From the NCBI RefSeq assembly GCF_036924535.1, contig NZ_JAZHRT010000001.1, forward strand, positions 4,526,001 to 4,590,000: DNA of 64,000 nucleotides, read 5' to 3'. Shown in pieces: positions 49,412 through 59,290 of the stretch (the stretch's first letter is position 1; every line of letters begins with the position of its first letter). The translations under genes and the position numbers were made by a program. Source of the stretch: Bradyrhizobium sp. AZCC 2262 (GTDB lineage Bacteria; Pseudomonadota; Alphaproteobacteria; Rhizobiales; Xanthobacteraceae). Below the pieces are notes generated by a model. The model did no database searches, had not been told where the DNA came from, and was given only the letters and a program-made list of their open reading frames with translations.

Positions 49412-50650
49412 ATGACAGACGTTATCGGCGCAAACGATCGGGTGGCTCTCGCCGCTGCTGAAGACCTGCCGGTCCTTAATGTGGCAGACCTCGACGCGGA
49501 TCCTCATGGCATGTTCCGCAGGTATCGTGCCGCCTATCCCTTTGTCGGACATGAAACGGGAGCTTACCTCGTGCTCCGCCATGCCGACATTGAGCGGCTG
49601 GGTAGTGATTCTCGTATAGCCGCATCCGAAACGGTCCACCCGGAATTGTTCGGTGTCACAGAGGGAGCGCTCTTTGATTTATTCGATCAGGGAATGCTCA
49701 CCGCCAATGGCGCCGTTCACCGTCGCCGGCGCTCACCGTTCTCCAGAAGCTTTGCGGCTCGCACGATCGCCGGTCTGCGGCCGCAGATACGGCGTTCCTC
49801 GGAGCAGTTGATTGAGAGCTGGTATGCCGATGGTCAGGTCGAATTTGTCGGTCAGTTCGCAGCTCAACTTCCCGCCCGCGTCATTGGCGATCTTCTCGGC
49901 CTGCCGCGAGCCGACATCCCATCCTTTACAGAACTTGTCTACTCGGTGACACGATTCATCAGCTCCAGCGTACTGCCGGACGAAATCCCTGAATCAGAGG
50001 TGGCGTGCCAACAGTTGCGCGATTACGTGGAAAAGACGCTCGAAGACAGGCGTCGCGCCCCTCGCGACGATTTCCTCTCGGATTTCCTGGGGAAGGCGGA
50101 CGCAGCCGGTGAATTGTCACCTCTCGAGATCATATTCCAGATCGTGCAGTTGATCGTCGGCGGCACCGACACGACTCGTGTCGCCATCGTGGTGCAACTG
50201 GCGCTCCTGCTCCAGCACAGGGAGCAATGGGACGCGGTGTGTCGCGATTCCTCGCTCATTCCAGGCGCGGTTGCGGAGGCGATGCGCTTCGAGCCGAGCG
50301 TCGCATCGTTCGTCAGGGTGACAACTGAAGACATCGAGGTTGGCGGCGCTGTTCTTCCGGCCCGGCAATTCATCATGTTGTCAACCATGTCCGCCGCGCG
50401 TGACGAAGAGACCTATGAACGTCCCGACGTGTTTGACATCCGTCGAACCGACCAGCCGCGGCTAATTCCCGCCTTCGGTGCCGGCGCCCATCGTTGCATC
50501 GGTGAAGCGCTGGCGCGTGCCGAACTCGAGGAGAGCCTGGCGGCGCTCGCGGCCCGCATCCCGCAGCTCCAATTGGATGAAGCGCCTGCGATCAAAGGGC
50601 ACAGCGGCATCCGTCGCGTCGATACCATGCGGATATCCTGGCAGCCGTGA
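49412..50650 (+). CDS. Cytochrome P450
   Basis: A 412-residue soluble bacterial P450. The I-helix oxygen-activation motif is GGTDTT (250-255), the K-helix ExxR is E289-R292 (EAMR), and the haem loop is FGAGAHRCIG with proximal ligand C362. It would mono-oxygenate an unknown small molecule using ferredoxin and reductase supplied elsewhere; no redox partner gene is adjacent. The ATG at 49412 with GAGGG upstream is chosen over a long N-terminal extension. It lies in the less G+C-rich part of the window, ahead of an acyltransferase. Confidence 0.94.
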   Translation: MTDVIGANDRVALAAAEDLPVLNVADLDADPHGMFRRYRAAYPFVGHETGAYLVLRHADIERLGSDSRIAASETVHPELFGVTEGALFDLFDQGMLTANGAVHRRRRSPFSRSFAARTIAGLRPQIRRSSEQLIESWYADGQVEFVGQFAAQLPARVIGDLLGLPRADIPSFTELVYSVTRFISSSVLPDEIPESEVACQQLRDYVEKTLEDRRRAPRDDFLSDFLGKADAAGELSPLEIIFQIVQLIVGGTDTTRVAIVVQLALLLQHREQWDAVCRDSSLIPGAVAEAMRFEPSVASFVRVTTEDIEVGGAVLPARQFIMLSTMSAARDEETYERPDVFDIRRTDQPRLIPAFGAGAHRCIGEALARAELEESLAALAARIPQLQLDEAPAIKGHSGIRRVDTMRISWQP

Positions 50651-50753
50651 AATCCGGATGAGGCCTCGACGTCAAAGCCGAAAATGGCCCAAAGCCTGTG
50701 GCGTTTGATTGCTCGACAAATCCACAACCTAGGGTGCATTCTTATCGGAGGAT

Positions 50754-50768
50754 TTAATGGAGATTTAA
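50754..50768. promoter_or_regulatory. Perfect CtrA box (TTAATGGAGATTTAA)
   Basis: A full TTAA-N7-TTAA match 80 bp before the acyltransferase start. CtrA is the alphaproteobacterial cell-cycle regulator; the position suits either activation or repression. Confidence 0.55.
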
Positions 50769-50847
50769 TAGCTCCCCGTCCACATTCCCGCTCAGATTGT
50801 AGCGCTGGCCTCCAACCACTTGGCCTTTGCGTTGGAGAATGTACTGA

Positions 50848-52038
50848 ATGCAAACCCTAGGTTCCGCCTTGGACGAGCAAAAGGGGTTTGCTCAGGGCTT
50901 CGATTTCCTACGCATATTTTTGGCAACGAGCATTATCGGATGGCACACCGCCAAGTTGAGCGGGCATGTGGAAATGGCGAGGGCCTCTGTCTTTTGGTTT
51001 TCCGAATATATGCTGGTGCCGATGTTTTTTGCTTTAAGCGGATTTCTTGTAGCAGGTAGCAGCATGCGCCTGTCTACGAAAAACTTTCTCTTGAACCGCG
51101 CCGCGCGCATCTTGCCAGCACTCGTTGCCGACATCGTCTTCGCAGCGCTTCTAATTGGTCCGCTGGTGACGACACTGCCTGCAAAGCAGTATTTCGTTGA
51201 CGCAACTTTCTTTGCTTACTTCCTCAATATCACGGGCTGGATGCAATACTTTCTTCCGGGCGTCTTTGAGAACAATCCATTGCCAGAAGTGAACGGGGCG
51301 CTGTGGACGGTCCCCTTCGAAATCGGTTGTTACGTCATGCTCGCCGGGCTGATGACTACCGGAGCAATCAAGCGCCCGAGATTGGTACTACTGTTCACTT
51401 ACACCGTTTTGATGGTCGGGATTCCTCTCCGTTTCGTAACGTCGCATCTGGTAAGCGATCATGTATCGTTGCTTGAAAGCCTGGCGATGAACCTCTTCCT
51501 TTTCAAGGGGTCACTACTTTTGCCCTCTTTTTTGATCGGAATTGTCCTTTATCAGCTGCGGCACTACGTACCTTTCTCTAGATCAGTTGCGATTGGCTTA
51601 GTGTGTGTGGCGATCCTTGTGAGCGCGTTAGGCGATTCAAACCTCCTGTTGAGCCCCGCAGTCCACGCCATCATACTTCCGCTTCTCGGATATTTAACTG
51701 TGATGATTGGGGTGTCGCCGATGCCTCGTCTTCCGGGATTCGGAACCGGTGATTATTCATACGGGCTGTATCTCTACCACACGCCCTTCCTCCAATTGCT
51801 GATTCACTATTTCCCGGAGGCTCGGACCGGTGACCTATGGTGGATGTTATTTTTTGCCGGGTTTTCACTTTCGCTGACGGCAGCCGTGATTTCGTGGCAC
51901 GTGCTTGAGTATCCAGTGCTGAAGCTCAGGAATTCTTTCGTGATCAGACACCGGCCAGAGAGCGGCTTGGGTTTTCGGGGACCGTGCTCATGCCGCGACA
52001 GCCTATCTGCAGCTCGTATCCCGCCAATCTCCGGCTAG
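50848..52038 (+). CDS. Acyltransferase-3 family membrane protein (OafA/YrhL-like)
   Basis: A 396-residue polytopic membrane protein with about ten TM helices. Family landmarks are FDFLRIFLATSIIGWHTAKL (the R and H of the RxxA...H region), MFFALSGFLVAGS, LWTVPFEIGCYVM and DYSYGLYLYHTP near the end. Such proteins O-acetylate polysaccharides, lipid A-linked sugars or secondary metabolites. Codon third positions are clearly less G+C-biased than in flanking genes, suggesting acquisition. The C-terminal 35 residues (GFRGPCSCRDSL...) are atypical. A perfect CtrA box lies upstream. Confidence 0.9.
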   Translation: MQTLGSALDEQKGFAQGFDFLRIFLATSIIGWHTAKLSGHVEMARASVFWFSEYMLVPMFFALSGFLVAGSSMRLSTKNFLLNRAARILPALVADIVFAALLIGPLVTTLPAKQYFVDATFFAYFLNITGWMQYFLPGVFENNPLPEVNGALWTVPFEIGCYVMLAGLMTTGAIKRPRLVLLFTYTVLMVGIPLRFVTSHLVSDHVSLLESLAMNLFLFKGSLLLPSFLIGIVLYQLRHYVPFSRSVAIGLVCVAILVSALGDSNLLLSPAVHAIILPLLGYLTVMIGVSPMPRLPGFGTGDYSYGLYLYHTPFLQLLIHYFPEARTGDLWWMLFFAGFSLSLTAAVISWHVLEYPVLKLRNSFVIRHRPESGLGFRGPCSCRDSLSAARIPPISG

Positions 52039-52205
52039 CTCATCAGGTCTCGTGGATCGCTGACGCGCTTGACGCAAGGTCCGAAGTGGATGATGTCGCC
52101 TCTTGGCCTAAACCAGACTCGCAAAGAGCCAGCTCAGATGTTGGCTTCCGAGCGCAATCCGGCCATCGCCAGGGATCTTTTCAGATTTATGAGTAACGCC
52201 GCGGC

Positions 52206-52979
52206 TTAGCCCTTCACCGTCACGGCACGTCCGATCACCGGCTGGGCGGCGACCGGCGGATTGGCGGTTTGCGCCGCGAGTTCGCCGATCAGGCGGTCGG
52301 CGTCGGCCGCGATGCTGTCGGGCGTCTGAATCACCAGCCGCTCCAGCGCCCAGCGATACGAGGCAATGCGCCGCTCCAGGCATTGCTGGACCCATTGCAC
52401 GATCAGCGTGTTCTCTTCCATGCGGGCGATCGCATCGGCCTGTTCGCGCGGCGACAGTTCCGACACCATCTTCAGGCTGGCGCTGCGCTTGCGGTCGAGT
52501 TCGATGACATTCGCGGCGGAGGCGAAGAACGGCTCGAACCGCGTGATGTCGTTGCGGACGTCCTCGATCAACTGCTGGTAACGCGAGGTGTGCGAGCGGT
52601 GCGGCTCGTCGATCAAAGCGCGCCCGTAGGTGGTGCGGTCGAACACCACCTTCTGCCGCCATGGCGAGGGCAACGGCTGGTAATCGCCGAACACGCTCTT
52701 CCAGGCGGGCCGCGAATGCGGCGGTTCGATCAGCGGATAGGCGAGATCGCGAAGCTGGCGCTCGTTTTCGGTGAGCTGAAAGTGCGAGGGCTTGAGGCCG
52801 AGGCTTGCCGTGGCCTCGGCGCCCAGCCAGCGGTGCATGTCGTCGTTGCGCATATCGGCGCGGGTGCGGCCGAAATCGCCGCCACTGCAGCCGCCGAGCA
52901 CCGCGCTTGCGACAAGCAGCATGAGAGCCGGGAGTGACCGAAGCCCGGTGGTCCGGATCGGAAGGCACAGCTCCGGCAT
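52206..52979 (-). CDS. Lipoprotein of unknown function
   Basis: A 257-residue lipoprotein. The ATG at 52979 gives a signal sequence ending in the lipobox VLGGC (about residues 27-31). The mature domain is helical and rich in charged residues (ENERQLRDLAYPLIEPPHSRPAWKSVFGDY; RYQQLIEDVRNDITRFEPFFASAANVIELDRKR). I do not recognise the family; it looks conserved in rhizobial relatives from its regular codon use. It is 16 bp downstream of a 66-aa protein gene on the same strand. Confidence 0.75.
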   Translation of the reverse strand: MPELCLPIRTTGLRSLPALMLLVASAVLGGCSGGDFGRTRADMRNDDMHRWLGAEATASLGLKPSHFQLTENERQLRDLAYPLIEPPHSRPAWKSVFGDYQPLPSPWRQKVVFDRTTYGRALIDEPHRSHTSRYQQLIEDVRNDITRFEPFFASAANVIELDRKRSASLKMVSELSPREQADAIARMEENTLIVQWVQQCLERRIASYRWALERLVIQTPDSIAADADRLIGELAAQTANPPVAAQPVIGRAVTVKG

Positions 52980-52995
52980 TTCAAAGGTCCGTCGT

Positions 52996-53196
52996 TCAGG
53001 GGCGCCGACGGCGACGGCGACCGGGCGCCGCCCCCTCTTCCGGCCCGCGCCCGTCGCCGGTTTCAACGGCTTCACGTTCGATGCGGACAACGGGAAGGAT
53101 CAGCACGGTTCCCAGGCCATCGCGTGGAGCGCCATTCATGGTTGAGCCCGGCCGCCGCGAAGCCGCATCCGCCGGAAATTCAATGATGGTGCCCAT
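52996..53196 (-). CDS. Small protein with Arg-rich tail, 66 aa
   Basis: A 66-residue protein starting MGTIIEFPADAASRRPG, with a short hydrophobic strand (GLGTVLILPVVRIERE) and a C-terminal tail of eleven residues, mostly arginine (GRRRRRRP). Small rhizobial proteins that begin M-G-T-I/V-I-E-F-P are familiar but uncharacterised. It precedes the lipoprotein gene by 16 bp. A perfect CtrA box lies 72-87 bp upstream of its start. Confidence 0.6.
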   Translation of the reverse strand: MGTIIEFPADAASRRPGSTMNGAPRDGLGTVLILPVVRIEREAVETGDGRGPEEGAAPGRRRRRRP

Positions 53197-53268
53197 AATT
53201 CGTTCTCTCTAATTGCCGCACGGACACGATCCGGCCGACGACATGCCATTATTCAGAACAGAACGTGG

Positions 53269-53283
53269 TTAACGGCATCTTAA
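53269..53283. promoter_or_regulatory. Perfect CtrA box (TTAACGGCATCTTAA)
   Basis: Full TTAA-N7-TTAA match, 72 bp upstream of the minus-strand 66-aa gene. Confidence 0.55.
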
Positions 53284-53367
53284 TTTGTGCAGGCGGTACA
53301 GTTACGGGTGTCGGCGCCGCCCGCCGAAAGCTTGCATTTTATCGGATTTCTTCACGGGCTGTTTTCC

Positions 53368-53382
53368 TTAACCAACTCTTAA
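53368..53382. promoter_or_regulatory. Perfect CtrA box (TTAACCAACTCTTAA)
   Basis: Full TTAA-N7-TTAA match, 52 bp upstream of the DUF2336 gene start and 99 bp from the other box in the same intergenic region. Confidence 0.6.
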
Positions 53383-53434
53383 AGTGCCGTGCGTAGGCTG
53401 ACGCGAGGGATTACCGAAGTCGCGTACACCTGAC

Positions 53435-54412
53435 ATGACCGCAGCTCCATTGTTTCCAGGATTTGACGGGCTGATGACGCTCTCGCGCCGCGAGGGCGTC
53501 GATATCAGGCCGACCTTGCTGCGCGTGCTGACCGACCTCTATGTCCAGACCAGCGCCCATTCCGCCGACGAGGAACGGCAATTTGTTGAACTGACATCCC
53601 GCCTGATCGACCAGGTCGACGACGCCACCCGCGCCGCGGTGCGGGCCCGGCTCGCGATCTATCCGGCGACCCCGGCCGAGATCATGGACAAGCTCGGGCT
53701 GCGGCGTTCGCATCCCGGCCAGGGCTTGCCGCTCGCAGCCCCGATTGCCGCTGCTCCGGCCAGTGAGCCGGCGGTGACGGCGCCGACCGAAGCGCAGTTG
53801 CGGATGGCTTCCACCCTGTCGATGCGGCCCAACGATGCCGCCGAAATCAGCGACATGTTTTTCGCGGCGGGCGCCAGCGAGCGCGCGCTGATCCTGCACA
53901 ATCTCGACGACACCCCGCTGAAAGCCTCGCCGCGAATTCCCGCAGCCCGCGCCGCGCGCGCGCTCCATATCCTGGAGATGGCCGCATTCGCCGAGGACAC
54001 CGAAAACTTCGCGCTCGAACTCGGCGAAGCCTTGATCCTGCCGCAGCGGATTGCCGAACAGGTGGTGCACGATCCTGGTGGCGAGCCCTTGGCCTGCGCT
54101 GCGCGCGCGCTGGACATGCCGAGCGCCGCCTTCCAGCGCGTGCTGCTGTTCCTCAATCCCGAGTTCGGCTCATCCGTGCATAATGTTTATCGTTTGTCGC
54201 GGCTGTACGACCGTTTGAGCGAACGATCAGCGCTGGTGATGCTGGCCGCGTGGCGCGGCTCGACCATGGCGGTCACGCGCGCCAAATATCGCGCTACGCT
54301 CTACGACGACGAGCGCCATCGCGCGCGTGCGGCACCATCGCAATCCCGGCCCGCCGTGCAGCCTGGAACGGCGCCGGCCATTCGCACCGGCACCGACGGT
54401 TCGAAACGCTAA
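53435..54412 (+). CDS. DUF2336-domain protein
   Basis: A 325-residue soluble protein of the DUF2336 family: RPTLLRVLTDLYVQTSAHSADEERQFVELTSRLIDQVDDATRAAVRARLA at the start, then helical repeats (SAAFQRVLLFLNPEFGSSVHNVYRLSRLYDRLSERSALVMLAAW). DUF2336 proteins are alphaproteobacterial, all-helical HEAT-like proteins of uncertain role. Two CtrA boxes stand upstream, one suitably placed for its promoter, which would tie expression to the cell cycle. A repeat element and a strong hairpin follow the gene. Confidence 0.85.
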   Translation: MTAAPLFPGFDGLMTLSRREGVDIRPTLLRVLTDLYVQTSAHSADEERQFVELTSRLIDQVDDATRAAVRARLAIYPATPAEIMDKLGLRRSHPGQGLPLAAPIAAAPASEPAVTAPTEAQLRMASTLSMRPNDAAEISDMFFAAGASERALILHNLDDTPLKASPRIPAARAARALHILEMAAFAEDTENFALELGEALILPQRIAEQVVHDPGGEPLACAARALDMPSAAFQRVLLFLNPEFGSSVHNVYRLSRLYDRLSERSALVMLAAWRGSTMAVTRAKYRATLYDDERHRARAAPSQSRPAVQPGTAPAIRTGTDGSKR

Positions 54413-54428
54413 CGCGTTCGGCGCTTCA

Positions 54429-54481
54429 ATAGCGTTTTCGAGCGAAGTGGATACCGGTTCGCATCAAGAAAACGCGTCAAA
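54429..54481 (+). repeat. 53-nt intergenic repeat, copy A
   Basis: Contains the inverted arms GCGTTTTC and GAAAACGC. A second copy on the opposite strand at 58817-58869 differs at only three of 53 positions. Confidence 0.8.
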
Positions 54482-54491
54482 ACAAAAATGC

Positions 54492-54530
54492 AGAGCCCGG
54501 TTCTGATTTAATCAGAACCGAAAAGGCTCT
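54492..54530. terminator. Strong bidirectional hairpin between DUF2336 and DUF1491 genes
   Basis: An inner perfect stem (GGTTCTGATT/AATCAGAACC) is enclosed by AGAGCC/GGCTCT. The TAG stop of the DUF1491 gene begins at its edge, so it ends that gene and probably the opposite one too. Confidence 0.7.
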
Positions 54531-54873
54531 AGGCTTTGGCCAAATCGAGAAAGTGCCGCCCTGCCCGGTCCTCGGTCTCGACGATCCAGGCATCTGGATC
54601 GAACCGGAGTTCCTTGGCGAGACGCTCCTCCACGGATTGCTCCGGCACCGGCTGCGGCGACGCCGGTGCGAACAGCCGCTCGGCCGGGCGGCTCTCGTCA
54701 TAGACGGTCTGCGGCGCGGGTGCATACAGCATGGCGTTGCCGTCGAGCAGCGCCACCTTGACGAACACCGCCCCCGCCTCCTCCGCCCCGCGCTTGCGCA
54801 CGGCGCCAAACACGCCCTCCGTCTGGCAGCGGCGCAGGTAAGCGGCCACCCAGATGCTTGATTTCAATCGCAT
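54529..54873 (-). CDS. DUF1491-family protein
   Basis: A 114-residue alphaproteobacterial DUF1491 protein: MRLKSSIWVAAYLRRCQTEG, then RGAEEAGAVFVKVALLDGNAMLYAPAP, and RFDPDAWIVETEDRAGRHFLDLA at the end. Soluble, no known activity. It is the last gene of a unit formed with the PAS kinase and the peptidoglycan-binding protein (33-bp gap). Confidence 0.86.
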   Translation of the reverse strand: MRLKSSIWVAAYLRRCQTEGVFGAVRKRGAEEAGAVFVKVALLDGNAMLYAPAPQTVYDESRPAERLFAPASPQPVPEQSVEERLAKELRFDPDAWIVETEDRAGRHFLDLAKA

Positions 54874-54906
54874 GGAAAAGACGATAGGCCAGCGACCGGG
54901 CGGAAG

Positions 54907-55636
54907 CTAGTCGACCGGGTGGCCGATCATCGCCGTGAGCTCCTTCACCAGGCGATCGGACATCTGCCCGGTCACCGGGAGCTTGCGGTCGCGCTCGAAT
55001 TTCGAGATCGCGGCCTGCGTCTCCGCACCGACCGCCCCGGTCGGCTTCAACTGGCCGTAGCCATATTGGGTAAGCGCGCGTTGCACCGCCGCCACGCGGC
55101 GCGCGCCGGCGCTTTGCGCGGTGGCCGGAATCGGCGCGGGCGGACGCGCCACGTTCGCGGGCGTCGCGGCAGGCGCACCGGTCGACTTGACCACGAGATT
55201 GGCCATCGGGTCAGGGTTCTTGGGGTCAGGATTCCTGGCGTCGCCCCTGGGATCGGCACTCCTGATCTCGACGTGCCTGGGATCAGCGCCTCTCACCTCG
55301 ACCGGCCTGATTTCCGGCGGCTCTGCCTCGACCGGCCTTGAGATCAGTTCGACCGGGCGCGGGCGCGGCAACGGGCTCGCGACGGTGGTTTGCGGCGACG
55401 GCAGCGTCACCACCGAGCCGAACATCGGCGAAGGATGGCGGCCGGCCTGCAGGAACAGCGCATTGGCGAGGATGGCGCAGATCGCGGCAGCGGCGAGCAG
55501 GCCCGCGACCACGTCTTTCGGACTGTGCAGGAGCATGCGCATGACAAGACCGCGCTCTTCCTCCACTTCAATCGCAGCCGCCTTCGTGCCGCGACGGCGG
55601 CGCCGCGGCATCTCGTCATCATCGTCGTCAATACGC

Positions 55637-55644
<8 letters not shown>
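54907..55644 (-). CDS. Membrane protein with C-terminal peptidoglycan-binding domain
   Basis: A 245-residue protein with an acidic/Arg-rich cytoplasmic N-terminus, one TM (VVAGLLAAAAICAILANALFLQ, about 46-67), a long Pro/Asp/Arg-rich linker (repeated EIRSADP-type units) and a C-terminal PG_binding_1-like domain (VAAVQRALTQYGYGQLKPTGAVGAETQAAISKFERDRKL). It would bind the cell wall from the inner membrane. It overlaps the 3' end of the PAS kinase gene by 8 nt. Confidence 0.85.
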
Positions 55645-57445
<1,801 letters not shown>

Positions 57446-57869
57446 GGTCCTCGCGCTTCGGCTTGTTCGTCAGACAGACGCGCCGCAACGCCCCCCATTA
57501 TCCTTTGCGTCACCGTGTCAGAGCGAACTTAAGCGAACGCTAAGGCGCGGTGGACCACCGGCAAACGCCGCGCATTGGCGGGGATTTGACGCCCCGCAAG
57601 ACGCTCATTCGAGGCGGATGGTGAACGACAGGTTTAGAGCCGCATCGATCTATGGTTTCGAAATGGTGGATGCGCGAGCGGCGCGAACTTTTCGCGCGAT
57701 GGTGGTCATCAATCGAAAATTTACGCCGAATCGAATGATTGCCATTTTCAGCGAATTTTCGGCGACTTTACCTCAATGGAAACACTTCCGATTTATCGAC
57801 GACTGGTAGTCAGGAACAAAGCTGCGGTTTAACCGCAACACAACCATAAGAGACGACCGGGGTCGCGAG
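57446..57869. other. Divergent regulatory region, PAS kinase / DUF5330 gene
   Basis: No convincing gene was seen in 424 bp. It contains the near-consensus CtrA box at 57529-57543. A distinctly A/T-rich stretch at about 57700-57800 is full of AATTT and ATTTTC runs, a composition typical of promoters or MucR/H-NS-like target DNA. A 48-codon open frame at 57663 lacks support. Confidence 0.4.
57529..57543. promoter_or_regulatory. Near-consensus CtrA box (TTAAGCGAACGCTAA)
   Basis: Seven of eight fixed bases match TTAA-N7-TTAA; 84 bp upstream of the PAS kinase start. Confidence 0.4.
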
Positions 57870-58289
57870 ATGTTTTTTCTGCTTCGCATGGCATTCTGGC
57901 TCGGGCTGGTGCTCGTGCTGTTGCCCAGGGAAAAGACGCCTGAATCGGACAAGATGCCGCAGATCGGCGCGTCCGAAGCCGTATCGGCTGCGACCGCCGC
58001 CGTCTCCGACATGGGCCAATTCTGCAAGCGTCAGCCGGCGGCCTGCGAGGTCGGCGGTCAGGCCGCGACCGTGCTCGGCCAGCGCGCCCAGGACGGCGCC
58101 CGCAAGCTCTACAAGATCATCACCAAGCCCGACCAGCCCAGCGTCCCGGACAAGAAGCCCGACCATACCAGCTCGATCGGCGACGACGCCGAGGCCGTGG
58201 TCGTGAACGCGCCGATCGCCGACGCGCTGACGGAAGAGGATATGGCGATCGAATGGCGGATGCCGCGGACGCCGTTGGCCGCAAAATAA
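57870..58289 (+). CDS. DUF5330-family protein
   Basis: A 139-residue protein with one N-terminal hydrophobic segment (MFFLLRMAFWLGLVLVLLP) and a short helical domain containing DMGQFCKRQPAACEVGGQAATVLGQRAQDGARKLY, the conserved two-cysteine block of DUF5330 proteins of Rhizobiales. The cysteines could form a disulfide in the periplasm. Role unknown; it precedes the SufE gene by 83 bp on the same strand. Confidence 0.82.
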   Translation: MFFLLRMAFWLGLVLVLLPREKTPESDKMPQIGASEAVSAATAAVSDMGQFCKRQPAACEVGGQAATVLGQRAQDGARKLYKIITKPDQPSVPDKKPDHTSSIGDDAEAVVVNAPIADALTEEDMAIEWRMPRTPLAAK

Positions 58290-58372
58290 GGCCGCGGAAC
58301 CGGTTCCATTTCCGTCGCTTTCGTTCGATCCGCATCCTATATAAGATTTCAAGACAACGGACGCGGGCCACG

Positions 58373-58801
58373 ATGACGATCGACGAAATCAGGGACAATT
58401 TCGAGCTGCTGGAGGAATGGGACGACCGCTACCGGTACGTCATTGAACTCGGCCGCACGCTCGACCCGATGCCGGAGGCCGAGCATTCCGCCGAGAACAA
58501 GGTGAACGGCTGCGTCAGCCAGGTTTGGCTGTCCAGGCAGATCGACCGCAGCGGTAATGGCGAGCCGCGGCTGAAATATTTGGGCGACAGCGACGCCCAC
58601 ATCGTGCGCGGCCTGATCGCGATTTTGCTCACGCTTTATTCTAGCCGCACGCCGCAGCAGATCCTGGCAACAGATGCGCTTGCCGTGTTCGACGAATTTG
58701 GATTTCGCGACCACCTGACCCCGCAGCGTTCCAACGGGCTGCGCTCCATGGTCGAGCGCATCCGCACCGACGCGCGCGAGGCATTGGCCGCGGCTTCCTG
58801 A
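58373..58801 (+). CDS. sufE: SufE-family sulfur acceptor protein
   Basis: A 142-residue SufE: EIRDNFELLEEWDDRYRYVIELGR, then the active-site loop ENKVNGCVSQVW with reactive C47, and LKYLGDSDAHIVRGLIAILLTLYS. It accepts persulfide sulfur from the SufS cysteine desulfurase and stimulates Fe-S cluster assembly. The ATG at 58373 begins the conserved domain; the longer frame upstream overlaps the DUF5330 gene. The suf operon is not in this window. Confidence 0.93.
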   Translation: MTIDEIRDNFELLEEWDDRYRYVIELGRTLDPMPEAEHSAENKVNGCVSQVWLSRQIDRSGNGEPRLKYLGDSDAHIVRGLIAILLTLYSSRTPQQILATDALAVFDEFGFRDHLTPQRSNGLRSMVERIRTDAREALAAAS

Positions 58802-58816
58802 CGTCCAGAGCTTATG

Positions 58817-58869
58817 TTTGACGCGTTTTCTTGACGCGAACCGGTGCCCACTTCGCTCGAAAACGCTAT
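58817..58869 (-). repeat. 53-nt intergenic repeat, copy B (inverted)
   Basis: The reverse complement matches copy A at 54429-54481 in 50 of 53 positions, including the GCGTTTTC/GAAAACGC arms. It lies between the convergent sufE and MucR-family genes and may serve as their terminator. Confidence 0.8.
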
Positions 58870-58876
58870 GGCAAAA

Positions 58877-59290
58877 CTATTTCCGCTTCCGCGCCTGCTG
58901 GCCGAGGCCCATTTTCTTGGCGAGCTGTGAACGCGCCACCGCGTAGTTCGGCGCCACCATCGGGTAATCCGGCGGCAGGCCCCATTTGTCGCGGTATTGT
59001 TCCGGCGTCATGTTGTACTGCGTGCGCAGATGGCGCTTCAGCGACTTGAAGCGCTTGCCGTCCTCGAGACAGACCAGATATTCCGGGGTCATCGACTTCT
59101 TCACCGACACGGCCGGCTTGGCCGGCTCGAGCGGCGTCTCGGGACGGCCGCTCGACACCCGCATCAGCGCCGCATGGACCTGGCTGATCAGGTTCGGGAT
59201 TTCCGAGGCCTGGGTCGGATTGTTGCTGAGATAGGCCGACACGATATTGGCGGTCAGTTCGACGGGCGTCTTGCCGGCGGAATCGGTCAT
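58877..59290 (-). CDS. MucR/Ros-family transcriptional regulator
   Basis: A 137-residue zinc-finger regulator: an N-terminal oligomerisation segment (ELTANIVSAYLSNNPTQASEIPNLISQVHAAL) and the Ros/MucR finger region (YLVCLEDGKRFKSLKRHLRTQYNMTPEQYRDKWGL). Only C74 is present at the first finger pair (C-x2-D instead of C-x2-C), a substitution also seen in some functional rhizobial homologues. MucR proteins bind A/T-rich DNA and repress exopolysaccharide, motility and cell-cycle genes, often including their own. Confidence 0.94.
   Translation of the reverse strand: MTDSAGKTPVELTANIVSAYLSNNPTQASEIPNLISQVHAALMRVSSGRPETPLEPAKPAVSVKKSMTPEYLVCLEDGKRFKSLKRHLRTQYNMTPEQYRDKWGLPPDYPMVAPNYAVARSQLAKKMGLGQQARKRK

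Noticed and set aside
57663..57809. A 48-codon open frame in the PAS kinase/DUF5330 intergenic region
   Set aside because: No Shine-Dalgarno, unusual composition and no recognisable feature; more likely regulatory DNA.
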